Below are positions 33,568 through 40,853 of a stretch of 51,632 bases of DNA, piece after piece. The stretch covers positions 1 through 51,632 of the forward strand of contig JAGVNU010000096.1 of assembly GCA_020053105.1 (NCBI GenBank). Direction: 5' to 3'. The notes beneath the pieces were generated by a model. It was not told the DNA's origin, searched no databases, and saw only the letters and a list, made by a program, of their open reading frames with translations. A program made the position numbers and the translations under genes. This stretch comes from Thermodesulfovibrionia bacterium (lineage in GTDB: Bacteria; Nitrospirota; Thermodesulfovibrionia; UBA6902). How positions within the stretch are numbered: position 1 is the stretch's first letter; each line of letters starts with the position of its first letter.

Positions 33568-34173
33568 TTATGCTTTTTTACGAAAACGTCTGATCCCAAG
33601 CACTGCCCCGCCCGTCAAAAAGAGAATCGTGCTTACCGGCTCAGGGGCCAATGCAACATCCGGGGCGCCTACACGGGTAATACTGCTCATCTGTTTACAC
33701 TGACCGTCAATAGTTGCACATGGCCCTACTCCTGTATCAAACCATACGTCAGCCTGACCATCAAATGCAGGTGTGTTTACCCCTGGGTTATCTATGTTAA
33801 ATCTGACCTGCACAAGTTTAAATGGGTCTGAGAGCGTTGGTGCGGTTGCGCCAAATGGCAGATTGCCGCTTATATTATTGATCTTGCCTCCGGCAGTTTC
33901 AAATGGCGCCATGAATGAAGGACCAACAGGAGACGGATAAAACATTTGTATGCTGCTATAAGTCAATTCACTTGTGTCATATAACAGGTTGAATCCAAAA
34001 GTTCCTAATGTATTCCCTCCAGCGTCCGGATTGAAATAGACAAATACATCAAAAAATGAATCGCCTGTCACATCCTTGGAACTCCCGGGTGTGAGTTCAA
34101 AATTGTACGCCATTGCATTGGTCGCCAATAACATTGCAATCGTCATTATTGACAAGATAAGTTTGTTTTTCAT
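33568..34173 (-). CDS. Cohesin-like PEP-CTERM surface protein
   Basis: The 201-residue protein has a signal peptide (1-22, LLATNAMA), a beta-sandwich of about 150 residues and a PEP-CTERM tail at 177-201 (PEPVSTILFLTGGAVLGIRR then FRKKA) with the Pro-Glu-Pro, a membrane helix and a basic end, the sorting signal for exosortase. The core, FFDVFVYFNPDAGGNTLGTF then GFNLLYDTSELTYSSI, matches the cohesin-domain pattern of an early DVxV strand and LxxFxxxLxYDxxxL. Cohesins bind dockerins. Three proteins with dockerin-like tails are encoded 4-14 kb away. The cohesin call is by eye and the interaction is inference. No exosortase gene is in the window. Confidence 0.8.
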   Translation of the reverse strand: MKNKLILSIMTIAMLLATNAMAYNFELTPGSSKDVTGDSFFDVFVYFNPDAGGNTLGTFGFNLLYDTSELTYSSIQMFYPSPVGPSFMAPFETAGGKINNISGNLPFGATAPTLSDPFKLVQVRFNIDNPGVNTPAFDGQADVWFDTGVGPCATIDGQCKQMSSITRVGAPDVALAPEPVSTILFLTGGAVLGIRRFRKKA

Positions 34174-34574
34174 TTGCCAGCCCCTTTCTTTACTAAAACT
34201 TATGAGATTTATAAGAGATAAAACTTGAATCTGTTCTTGGGATTGTCAAATGTATATACAATATTTATGCCAGAATACCTGATAAATTTAATAAATTATT
34301 ATTCCAATTCAAAATCAGGATGTTACGGCAATGACGGGGGGGAATGACCTATATAATAAAGACTTTAAAACATTCTTGCACAGTGACATGCTGTGACAAC
34401 CATTGTGATAGGCACACTTTAGTTTTGTCAGATAACTGCTATTTATCAAACTACACCGGCGACACAACCCATCTTCATTTTGGTTTCCTATAATGATGAA
34501 GCAAGTAATACAAATACAATAATAAGTTAAATCTTAGTGAGGGTCGGGTACGACTTGAGTCAGCGATTTTTGAA
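34174..34574. other. Intergenic region upstream of the PEP-CTERM gene
   Basis: The stretch is non-coding on both strands. On the minus strand TGGCATAAATATTGTAT (34257-34272) is near the sigma-54 consensus, with GG and GT spaced by ten bases, about 85 bases before the PEP-CTERM start. The final C of the -12 GC is T, so this is tentative. Confidence 0.4.
34257..34272 (-). promoter_or_regulatory. Possible sigma-54 promoter
   Basis: GG (-24) and GT (-12 position, consensus GC) are ten bases apart within TGGCATAAATATTGT. PEP-CTERM genes in other bacteria are often sigma-54 dependent, which is why I note it. Confidence 0.3.
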
Positions 34575-34799
34575 TCAATCATCCCCGGCGCCTGCTTTTT
34601 CCTCTTTTTCAAAATCTTCCAAGACCTTCCTGATTTCATCATCTGTCTTTCTTAATTTTTCCCTGCAATGCCTGATCAGGTACGCCGCCCTCTTCACCTT
34701 TTCGCTCAGGACATCAACGTCAACGGTCTCATTCTCAATCTCTTCTACAATGGCTTCTATTTCTTCAAGTGCCTCTTTATAGTTTGGGGCGTCCTTCAT
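34575..34799 (-). CDS. xseB: Exodeoxyribonuclease VII small subunit
   Basis: The 74-residue protein is mostly helical and acidic: YKEALEEIEAIVEEIENETV then DVDVLSEKVKRAAYLIRHCR, the XseB two-helix coiled-coil pattern. It follows xseA by 29 bases on the same strand. XseB subunits form helical arms that hold XseA and regulate degradation of single-stranded DNA. Confidence 0.93.
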   Translation of the reverse strand: MKDAPNYKEALEEIEAIVEEIENETVDVDVLSEKVKRAAYLIRHCREKLRKTDDEIRKVLEDFEKEEKAGAGDD

Positions 34800-34828
34800 T
34801 TTGTCCTCCTGTTATATTACGTATCTGA

Positions 34829-36124
34829 TTAATCATATAATTTCAGATTGGCCGTGCCGTCTGTTTTTTTATCTTTGTTGCCGCGTATTCTTTTGTCGGA
34901 CTGCCTGCCCTCCACCCTGCTCAACAGTTCCCCTTCGTGCAAAACCGTTCGCAGGGTGTCATTTATCTTTACCCCGGACGCGGCTTTAACTGCTTTGCCG
35001 TTATTATAGGTAATACTGTAACCCCTCTTAAGAATATTTACAGGATTCAGGTGGTTGATATTGCTTTCTCTCCCCGCGAGCTTCTGCTGTTCGTTCAATA
35101 TATATCTCAAAGAATACTGCAGTCCTTTAACAAAGGTATTTAACAGATGAAAGTTGCCGAGCAATTTATTGCCTGTCGCAATCTCAAGTTTTCTGGATAA
35201 TGCAGACAAACCCTCCTTCATATCGAGTGTCAAATGACGCACACCATGCACCATAGCATGGGCCAGGGAATCTATCCTGTCCTCAAAATCCCTTATCTTC
35301 GTAATTAGCATGTCCGCAACCGCAGTGGGGGTCTTGGCCCTGCTGTGTGAAACTTCATCGGTCACAGTAACATCCCTCTGATGCCCGATCCCTGATATGA
35401 CCGGCAGCGGCAATAGTGCAATCGCTTTGCCGATCTCATAACTGTCAAAGCATTGCAGGTCAAGCTGTCCCCCCCCTCCCCTGACTATTACAATTACGTC
35501 CAGACGGACTGCTTCGGCAGCACACTGGCCGAGGGCGCTTATAATTGAGGCCTCTGCCCTGTCTCCCTGCATAACGGCTTCGTATAACGTGGTGACGAAT
35601 TTATAGCCATAGGCATTATTGGTCAGGTGGGTCATCAGGTCTTCATATCCCGCTGCCGTTGACGATGAAATGATGCCGATCCGCTGGGGAACGAGAGGGA
35701 ACTCAAGTCCTTTATTTTTGTCTATCAACCCTTCCTTTACCAGCCGCTCAAGTATCTCCCTTCTTTTTACGGCAAGCTCTCCGACAGTGTATGAAGGGTC
35801 TATATTATTGATAGTGAGTTTCAGGCCGTATCTTTCATGGAAGCTCACTGTTGCCTGGAAAAGTATCTTGATGCCTTTGGAAAGCCGGGCGCCTGTCTCC
35901 TTCTCGAATATTTCAGCGATCTCCTTGTATCTGCCGGCCCAGATAACGGCCTTGATCTCTGCCCTTATCGTGTCTTCTTCTTTATCTACCAAAGAAAGAT
36001 AGCAGTGGTTCTTTACATCGCAGGACGCTATTTCTGCGGTGACGAGGAAGGTATCAGGCAATGAATTTTCAAGGACAGTCCTGATGAGCTGGTTTAATTC
36101 AAATAAAGATAGGGCCTTTGACAA
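34829..36124 (-). CDS. xseA: Exodeoxyribonuclease VII large subunit
   Basis: The 431-residue protein begins with an OB-fold (SLFELNQLIRTVLENSLPDT then FLVTAEIASCDVKNHCYLSL) and has the catalytic core VPQRIGIISSSTAAGYEDLM, VIVIVRGGGGQLDLQCFDSY and PVISGIGHQRDVTVTDEVSH, all XseA hallmarks. The long coiled-coil region (about 280-380) and the RGYSITYNNGKAV repeat end the protein. It works with XseB to degrade single-stranded DNA to oligonucleotides. The last 30 residues are very basic (KRIRGNKDKKTDGT). Confidence 0.96.
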   Translation of the reverse strand: MSKALSLFELNQLIRTVLENSLPDTFLVTAEIASCDVKNHCYLSLVDKEEDTIRAEIKAVIWAGRYKEIAEIFEKETGARLSKGIKILFQATVSFHERYGLKLTINNIDPSYTVGELAVKRREILERLVKEGLIDKNKGLEFPLVPQRIGIISSSTAAGYEDLMTHLTNNAYGYKFVTTLYEAVMQGDRAEASIISALGQCAAEAVRLDVIVIVRGGGGQLDLQCFDSYEIGKAIALLPLPVISGIGHQRDVTVTDEVSHSRAKTPTAVADMLITKIRDFEDRIDSLAHAMVHGVRHLTLDMKEGLSALSRKLEIATGNKLLGNFHLLNTFVKGLQYSLRYILNEQQKLAGRESNINHLNPVNILKRGYSITYNNGKAVKAASGVKINDTLRTVLHEGELLSRVEGRQSDKRIRGNKDKKTDGTANLKLYD

Positions 36125-36283
36125 TTATTCTCCTGTTTGCTATTACTGAAGAAAAGATGCCCATATAATAACTTCTTTAATAGAATGGGGCAAGGGCTAT
36201 TGCAACTGCCTTTAATCCATGATAATGTTTAATTTAAAAGGTATCGGAAGACGCAATTATTATCCACAAGACAAGGAGGAAAT

Positions 36284-36703
36284 ATGAGAACACTGAAATA
36301 CCTTACAGTTTTTTTACTTTTGGCAGGGCTTGCATACGCCGCTGATACGCCCGTCGAGAAAAAAATATTCACTGCAACGGTTGACAGTAACGGAGTACAG
36401 AGAGTGGAGATCACCGGGGGAGAATATTATTTTGATCCCAATTATATAATTGTAAAAAAAGGTGTTCCTGTCGAGTTCGTAGTTAAAAAAGTATCGGGCA
36501 TAATACCAATACCGCACAACATTTTAATTGATGCACCGGATGCCGGCATAAATTTCAATGAGGATATGCCTTCAAAACCTAAAGTCATCCGCTTTACGCC
36601 GACAAAGACAGGCAAATATGCCATTATTTGCGACAAGAAGTTCCTGTTTTTCGAAACCCATAAAGAGAAGGGCATGGAAGGAACCCTTGAAGTCGTGGAC
36701 TAA
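36284..36703 (+). CDS. Periplasmic cupredoxin-like copper protein
   Basis: The 139-residue protein has a signal peptide (1-20, LLLAGLAYAA) and a cupredoxin fold with likely type 1 copper ligands His78 (IPHNILID), Cys116 (YAIICDKK), His126 (FETHKEKG) and Met131 (GMEGTLEV). FDPNYIIVKKGVPVEFVVKK is the typical early strand. A strong AAGGAGGAAAT site supports the start. It is probably an electron carrier or copper-binding protein. It precedes a small membrane protein on the same strand by 39 bases, so the two may form a small redox unit. Confidence 0.85.
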   Translation: MRTLKYLTVFLLLAGLAYAADTPVEKKIFTATVDSNGVQRVEITGGEYYFDPNYIIVKKGVPVEFVVKKVSGIIPIPHNILIDAPDAGINFNEDMPSKPKVIRFTPTKTGKYAIICDKKFLFFETHKEKGMEGTLEVVD

Positions 36704-36742
36704 CTTACCGGTCATTAATAATTTATTGCGTACCATTGTTAA

Positions 36743-37159
36743 ATGAGCAAGGAAATTATTTCATATCTTAAACTGCTGCACGGGGGATTCAATTCGCTCG
36801 TGATATTACTGTTCGTTTATCAGGGCATCCTCGGATTGCGGATAAGAAGGGCAGATACAAAACCCATCGATATAATCAGGAGGCACAGGAAGAACGGGCC
36901 GGTCATTGCCGTATTGGGAGTATTGGGATTTATCGCGGGGATGACAGTTATGTTCCTTGACACCGGACGCATTTTAAAATATCCATACCACTTCATTTTA
37001 GGATTGATCATAGTATCTTTAATTATTACCACCTATATCATCTCGAAAAAAATAAAAGGCCCGGACCCATACTGGAGAAACAGGCATTTCGCGCTCGGCA
37101 TATTGATAATCTGTTTGTATTTTGTCCAGGCCTTTTTAGGGTTGGGAGTCTTGCTGTAA
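36743..37159 (+). CDS. Small four-helix membrane protein (DUF4079-like)
   Basis: The 138-residue protein has four predicted helices: LLHGGFNSLVILLFVYQGIL, VIAVLGVLGFIAGMTVMF, YHFILGLIIVSLIITTYIIS and HFALGILIICLYFVQAFLGL. His residues occur near helices 1, 3 and 4, as in cytochrome b561-like or DUF4079 proteins that may bind haem. The DUF4079 label is from memory of the pattern. Its position after the cupredoxin suggests a role in membrane electron transfer. Confidence 0.65.
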   Translation: MSKEIISYLKLLHGGFNSLVILLFVYQGILGLRIRRADTKPIDIIRRHRKNGPVIAVLGVLGFIAGMTVMFLDTGRILKYPYHFILGLIIVSLIITTYIISKKIKGPDPYWRNRHFALGILIICLYFVQAFLGLGVLL

Positions 37160-37251
37160 ATCATTCGACGCGATATTGTGTCGTTTGCTAACGAAGACGC
37201 AGTGTAAAAGAAGTTAACTGCGGAGCAAGAGTAGAAGCTCATATATTGATT

Positions 37252-37545
37252 TTAAACGGCTATCGCTTCAACCGTTTTCCAATCAGCAGATTTATGAGAA
37301 GCCTGCCATAAGTCGTAATTTTGCTGAATGTTGAGCCATAGTTCAGGAGTTGTCTTGAATGCCTTTGACAGACGTAACGCCATGTCAGGTGTTATGGAGC
37401 CACGCTCATTTATTATCTTGGACAGCGTCTTTCTGGATACACCTAGCAGTACAGCCAATTCTGATACAGTTAGAGATAACGGTTCCATATATTGCCTTTT
37501 TAAAATCCCTCCCGGGTGTGTCGGCGGTCTTTTTCTTGTTCTCAT
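37252..37545 (-). CDS. higA: HigA-type antitoxin (HTH)
   Basis: The 97-residue protein starts MRTRKRPPTHPGGILKRQYM and contains the helix-turn-helix LTVSELAVLLGVSRKTLSKI followed by NERGSITPDMALRLSKAFKT and TPELWLNIQQNYDLWQA, diagnostic of the HigA/VapI family. It follows the HigB toxin gene by 12 bases, the usual reversed order for HigBA, and should both neutralise HigB and repress the operon. Confidence 0.94.
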   Translation of the reverse strand: MRTRKRPPTHPGGILKRQYMEPLSLTVSELAVLLGVSRKTLSKIINERGSITPDMALRLSKAFKTTPELWLNIQQNYDLWQASHKSADWKTVEAIAV

Positions 37546-37557
37546 TTCTGTACCTCC

Positions 37558-37836
37558 TTAGTGGTAATCGATATAATCAACTTCATAAGCATTGCCTTCC
37601 TTAAAACTGAAAATCACTCTCCAGTTCCCTGAAACTTTTACTGCCCATTTCCCCTTCAGCGTCCCTTTTAGCTGATGCAGGTCTGATCCCGGGAACTTCA
37701 TGTCTGTTACATATTTTGCAGCATCAAGCCTGTCAAGGATATCAGCCAGCTTTTGTGAATGCTGAGCCTGAATTCCTTTTTTAGCGCCGTCATAAAAGAA
37801 ATCTTCCAATCCTTTGTGGGAAAACTTTTTAATCAT
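37558..37836 (-). CDS. higB: HigB-type RelE-like toxin
   Basis: From ATG 37836 the protein is 92 residues and reads MIKKFSHKGLEDFFYDGAKK then GIQAQHSQKLADILDRLDAA and ends with GNWRVIFSFKEGNAYEVDYI. This is the normal length and pattern of HigB, a ribosome-dependent mRNase. An upstream ATG at 37881 would add 15 residues but would run through a perfect palindrome that looks like the operator, so I reject that start. Confidence 0.93.
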   Translation of the reverse strand: MIKKFSHKGLEDFFYDGAKKGIQAQHSQKLADILDRLDAAKYVTDMKFPGSDLHQLKGTLKGKWAVKVSGNWRVIFSFKEGNAYEVDYIDYH

Positions 37837-37845
37837 TAGTTTAAG

Positions 37846-37864
37846 TGTAACCTTGTCGGTTACA
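37846..37864. promoter_or_regulatory. Operator-like palindrome of higBA
   Basis: TGTAACC-TTGTC-GGTTACA is a perfect 7+7 inverted repeat ten bases upstream of the chosen HigB start, a position suited to autorepression by HigA. Confidence 0.6.
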
Positions 37865-37881
37865 TATGTCAAGAGGGGCAT

Positions 37882-38193
37882 TCAGGTTTTATTTCCAATC
37901 TTTCCAGGTGAATGAAAGGGATTCCCCTATGATTATGAACCACTCTTTTGCTAACGAAGAGAGAGTGTAGAGAATATTGATTGTCCAAACAAAGTCAACT
38001 AGGCTGAACAAATCAACATTGCAAAAACATTTTTAGCTGTCTCATATCAGGGGTTACTACTTATCTTTCAAGACTAATCGGTGTCAGTATTCATTACATC
38101 CTTCTAAATTTCTTGAAAACATTTATTAAATCACTTAAAATGAGATGGATTCAATAACAAGTATGCATGAAAATCTTATCTACCTGTGGCTTC
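37882..38193. other. Intergenic region before the vsr operon
   Basis: An A+T-rich stretch holding the right copy of the direct repeat and a promoter for the vsr operon. There is no gene that I can support. Confidence 0.5.
38113..38141 (+). promoter_or_regulatory. Sigma-70 type promoter of the vsr-methyltransferase operon
   Basis: TTGAAA (38113-38118) and TAAAAT (38136-38141) are separated by 17 bases, about 50 bases before the Vsr start codon. Confidence 0.6.
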
Positions 38194-38691
38194 ATGGATA
38201 AAGTAGATACTAAAACAAGAAGTCGCATGATGTCTTGTGTTAGGGGCAAAAACACAAAACTGGAGATAGCTATCAGAAAACGACTATTTGCATTTGGCTT
38301 TCGATATCGTCTCCATTCAACAAACCTGCCTGGCAAACCGGATATAACCCTCAAAAAATATAAAACTGCAATTTTCTTTAATGGATGCTTTTGGCATTTG
38401 CATAGTTGTGAATTTTCCAGTATTCCGGAAACGCGTTCATTGTGGTGGAAGCAAAAGTTAACAGTTAACAAAAAGCGTGACTGTCGAAACTTAAAAATGC
38501 TACTATCAACGGGGTGGAGAATTGTCATTGTTTGGGAGTGTGCTGTCAGGAAACTGCGTATTGCTGAACGCGCATTAAAGTTGGATAATATTTCATGTTT
38601 AATACGCGACTTCTTGTATTCTGAGAAACACTATATGGAAATTGATTATATCGGTAAAAGGCTGTCACCCAGAAAAATTGGACATAATTAA
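38194..38691 (+). CDS. vsr: Very short patch repair endonuclease Vsr
   Basis: From ATG 38194 the protein is 165 residues. It begins MDKVDTKTRSRMMSCVRGKN then TKLEIAIRKRLFAFGFRYRL, followed by LPGKPDITLKKYKTAIFFNG with the catalytic Asp in PGKPD, then CFWHLHSCEF and WWKQKLTVNKKRDCRN then LLSTGWRIVIVWECAV. These are the Vsr hallmarks, including the zinc site. Vsr nicks beside T:G mismatches left by deamination of 5-methylcytosine, and vsr genes usually accompany C5 methyltransferases. ATG 38167 would add nine residues. Here the methyltransferase gene is three genes downstream in the same operon. No restriction endonuclease is encoded, so this Vsr protein is the only nuclease of the set. Confidence 0.94.
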   Translation: MDKVDTKTRSRMMSCVRGKNTKLEIAIRKRLFAFGFRYRLHSTNLPGKPDITLKKYKTAIFFNGCFWHLHSCEFSSIPETRSLWWKQKLTVNKKRDCRNLKMLLSTGWRIVIVWECAVRKLRIAERALKLDNISCLIRDFLYSEKHYMEIDYIGKRLSPRKIGHN

Positions 38692-38692
38692 C

Positions 38693-40846
38693 ATGGCAAA
38701 AATTAATCATAATAAAGACAACAATCTGATTCCATTCAAGATGCATCCGCGTGTTTTTGCGGCGTTGGGTGCCGACTTGGTAACAAATGATATTGTTGCA
38801 GTTATTGAACTGGTTAAAAATTCATATGATGCTTTTGCAAAAAATGTATGGATCAGATTTGATGAAGATGAACATAGTAATAAATTTATCGACATAAAAG
38901 ATGATGGTATCGGTATGAATAGAGAGACTATTGAAAACGTATGGTCACTCATAGCCACTCCATTCAAACATGATAATCCATATGTGATGTCCGGTAAAAA
39001 GAAGCGAAGAGTTTCGGGCGAAAAGGGGCTTGGAAGGTTGTCGGTTGCGCGCCTTGGTTCCGGTTTGGAAATGTTCACAAAGGCTGAAGCTGAGTCTTGC
39101 TGGCAGGTAAAAGTAAATTGGGAAAATATTTCGGATGCGAACAGCCTGGAAAACTGCTATATTTCATGTGCTAAGTGTAAAGGAGCCATTCTTTCGGGTA
39201 ACACAGGTACATTGCTTCGTATATCCGGTCTTCGTTCTGATTGGAATAAGGGAATGCTGAGCGATCTCGAAGATAATCTTGCAAGACTTGTGTCTCCATT
39301 TGATAATAAAAAGGATTTTCAAATCCATTTAGAGGATGCGACATCATCTGATGATAAGCCACTCAAGATTGAATCTCCGAGATTTCTTTCAAATCCGAAA
39401 TATTGCATCACAGGAGAATTCAATCATGATGGTTATCTGATTTGTACATATATGTTCAGATCCATTGATAAGAAAAGTTCGAGAACATCTGAATCCAAAA
39501 TGACATGGGATCAAATTCTGCATGCAGCTAAAGATAGAAGAGAAGACGTCAGTCAATTGAGCCAAGAGAAGGCAATATGCGGAACATTTCACTATGAGAT
39601 TCGAGCTTGGGATATTGATTCTCCTGATATATTAGAAATATCAAATAATTTTGATATCGGAAAATCTCTTGTCAAGAGAGCAATCAAGGCACATAAAGGT
39701 ATATCCGTATACAGAGACGGAATTTTGGTTCTGCCAAAGTCGGATAACGCTAAAGACTGGCTTGGTCTTGATTTTCGAAGAATAAGCAGGGTTGGTATAC
39801 GCGTAAGCACAAATCAGATTGTCGGGCATGTTTCAATAAGTGCGGATGAAAATCCTGACATTAATGATACCAGCGACCGAGAAAGATTGGTGGATACAAA
39901 AGCAGTAAGAGATTTTGAAGCAATTCTTAAAGCTGTAATAGGAATCTTGGAGTATGAAAGAGATGATGACCGTATTAAACGTGAACGTGAAAAGCCTCTT
40001 GAGGATTTATTTGAAAAACTTTCTGCCGAAGAGTTGCTTGATGAAGTCATGTTAATTGCCGAAGAAGGCGCTCCTGCGAGTAAGGCCGTCCCCGTCTTGC
40101 GGGATTTTAAAAAATCTTTGGATCAAGCTCGAAAGACCATTCAGGAAAGATTCATTTATTACAGCAGATTGGCAACCGTGGGTTCTATTGCCCAGATGCT
40201 GATTCATGAAATACGAAATCGTACCACGAGTCTCGGAGCGTTCCTGAGACTGATTCAAAAAGAATTTCACCCGATTCCAGATAACATCGGCAAAAGTTTT
40301 TCTTCTGCGGAGAAGGCAATTGAGAGTCTGGAAAGCCTGGCTGATACTTTTGCCCCTCTTGCCAACAGGTCATTCAGAAGAAGAAGGCGCGACTCTAACC
40401 TCAAGGATAGTATTGAGGAGTGTTTAAGATTGCAGGGTAAGATTATTGATACGATGAGTATTACTGTCAATCTTGCGAAAAGTGTTGACGTAAGAGTTGC
40501 TGTAGACCCCGGTGAGTTGGATGCAGTTTTACTGAATCTGATTAACAATGCTGTTTATTGGCTATCACAGTCTGACGCTGGAAAACGCAAATTAGAGTTT
40601 AGAGCACAATCAATTGCCCGCGGTGACAGGATTAAGATACGCGTTGATGATACCGGACCGGGTATTTCTGATGATATTGTTAATAAGGTTTTCTGGCCGG
40701 GCGTAACAAAAAAACCTGATGGAATAGGGATGGGACTTACAGTAGCATCCGAGCTTGTGTCTGAATATGGAGGTCAAATGAGCGTAGAACACCCTGGTAC
40801 TCTTGGAGGGGCATCGTTTATTTTTGATCTGCCAATTAAAAAATAG
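38693..40846 (+). CDS. Double-GHKL protein: MORC/MutL-like ATPase fused to histidine kinase
   Basis: From ATG 38693 (one base after the vsr stop) the protein is 717 residues. The first GHKL ATPase domain has its N-box ELVKNSYDAFA at 39-49, the G1 box DDGIGM at 70-75 and the G2 loop GEKGLGRLSVARLG at 109-122, as in MutL, MORC and Hsp90. The second half is a histidine kinase: a dimerisation helix with LIHEIRNRTTSLGAFLRLIQ and the phosphoacceptor His at about 505, an N-box DAVLLNLINNAVYWL, a G1 box VDDTGPGI and a G2 box GIGMGLTVASELVSEYGG. No membrane segment, so it is cytoplasmic. Two ATPase modules of the same superfamily in one chain is unusual. It overlaps vsr tightly and precedes a response regulator by seven bases. 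Confidence 0.9.
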   Translation: MAKINHNKDNNLIPFKMHPRVFAALGADLVTNDIVAVIELVKNSYDAFAKNVWIRFDEDEHSNKFIDIKDDGIGMNRETIENVWSLIATPFKHDNPYVMSGKKKRRVSGEKGLGRLSVARLGSGLEMFTKAEAESCWQVKVNWENISDANSLENCYISCAKCKGAILSGNTGTLLRISGLRSDWNKGMLSDLEDNLARLVSPFDNKKDFQIHLEDATSSDDKPLKIESPRFLSNPKYCITGEFNHDGYLICTYMFRSIDKKSSRTSESKMTWDQILHAAKDRREDVSQLSQEKAICGTFHYEIRAWDIDSPDILEISNNFDIGKSLVKRAIKAHKGISVYRDGILVLPKSDNAKDWLGLDFRRISRVGIRVSTNQIVGHVSISADENPDINDTSDRERLVDTKAVRDFEAILKAVIGILEYERDDDRIKREREKPLEDLFEKLSAEELLDEVMLIAEEGAPASKAVPVLRDFKKSLDQARKTIQERFIYYSRLATVGSIAQMLIHEIRNRTTSLGAFLRLIQKEFHPIPDNIGKSFSSAEKAIESLESLADTFAPLANRSFRRRRRDSNLKDSIEECLRLQGKIIDTMSITVNLAKSVDVRVAVDPGELDAVLLNLINNAVYWLSQSDAGKRKLEFRAQSIARGDRIKIRVDDTGPGISDDIVNKVFWPGVTKKPDGIGMGLTVASELVSEYGGQMSVEHPGTLGGASFIFDLPIKK

Positions 40847-40853
40847 GGGGCAT

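Larger units (their letters stand above)
37184..37960. repeat. Direct repeat flanking the HigBA module
   Basis: TTTGCTAACGAAGA occurs at 37184-37197 and again at 37947-37960; both are followed after a few bases by AGTGTA. The pair brackets exactly the HigA and HigB genes. It could be the scar of an insertion or a recombination site. Confidence 0.55.

Noticed and set aside
37837-37881. Upstream start of the HigB toxin, adding 15 residues
   Set aside because: It would translate through a perfect operator-like palindrome and give a non-family N-terminus; the second ATG gives normal HigB length.
38642-38692. Upstream start of the double-GHKL protein inside the vsr gene
   Set aside because: The extra 17 residues overlap the vsr coding end; ATG 38693 follows the stop by one base and begins the conserved domain.
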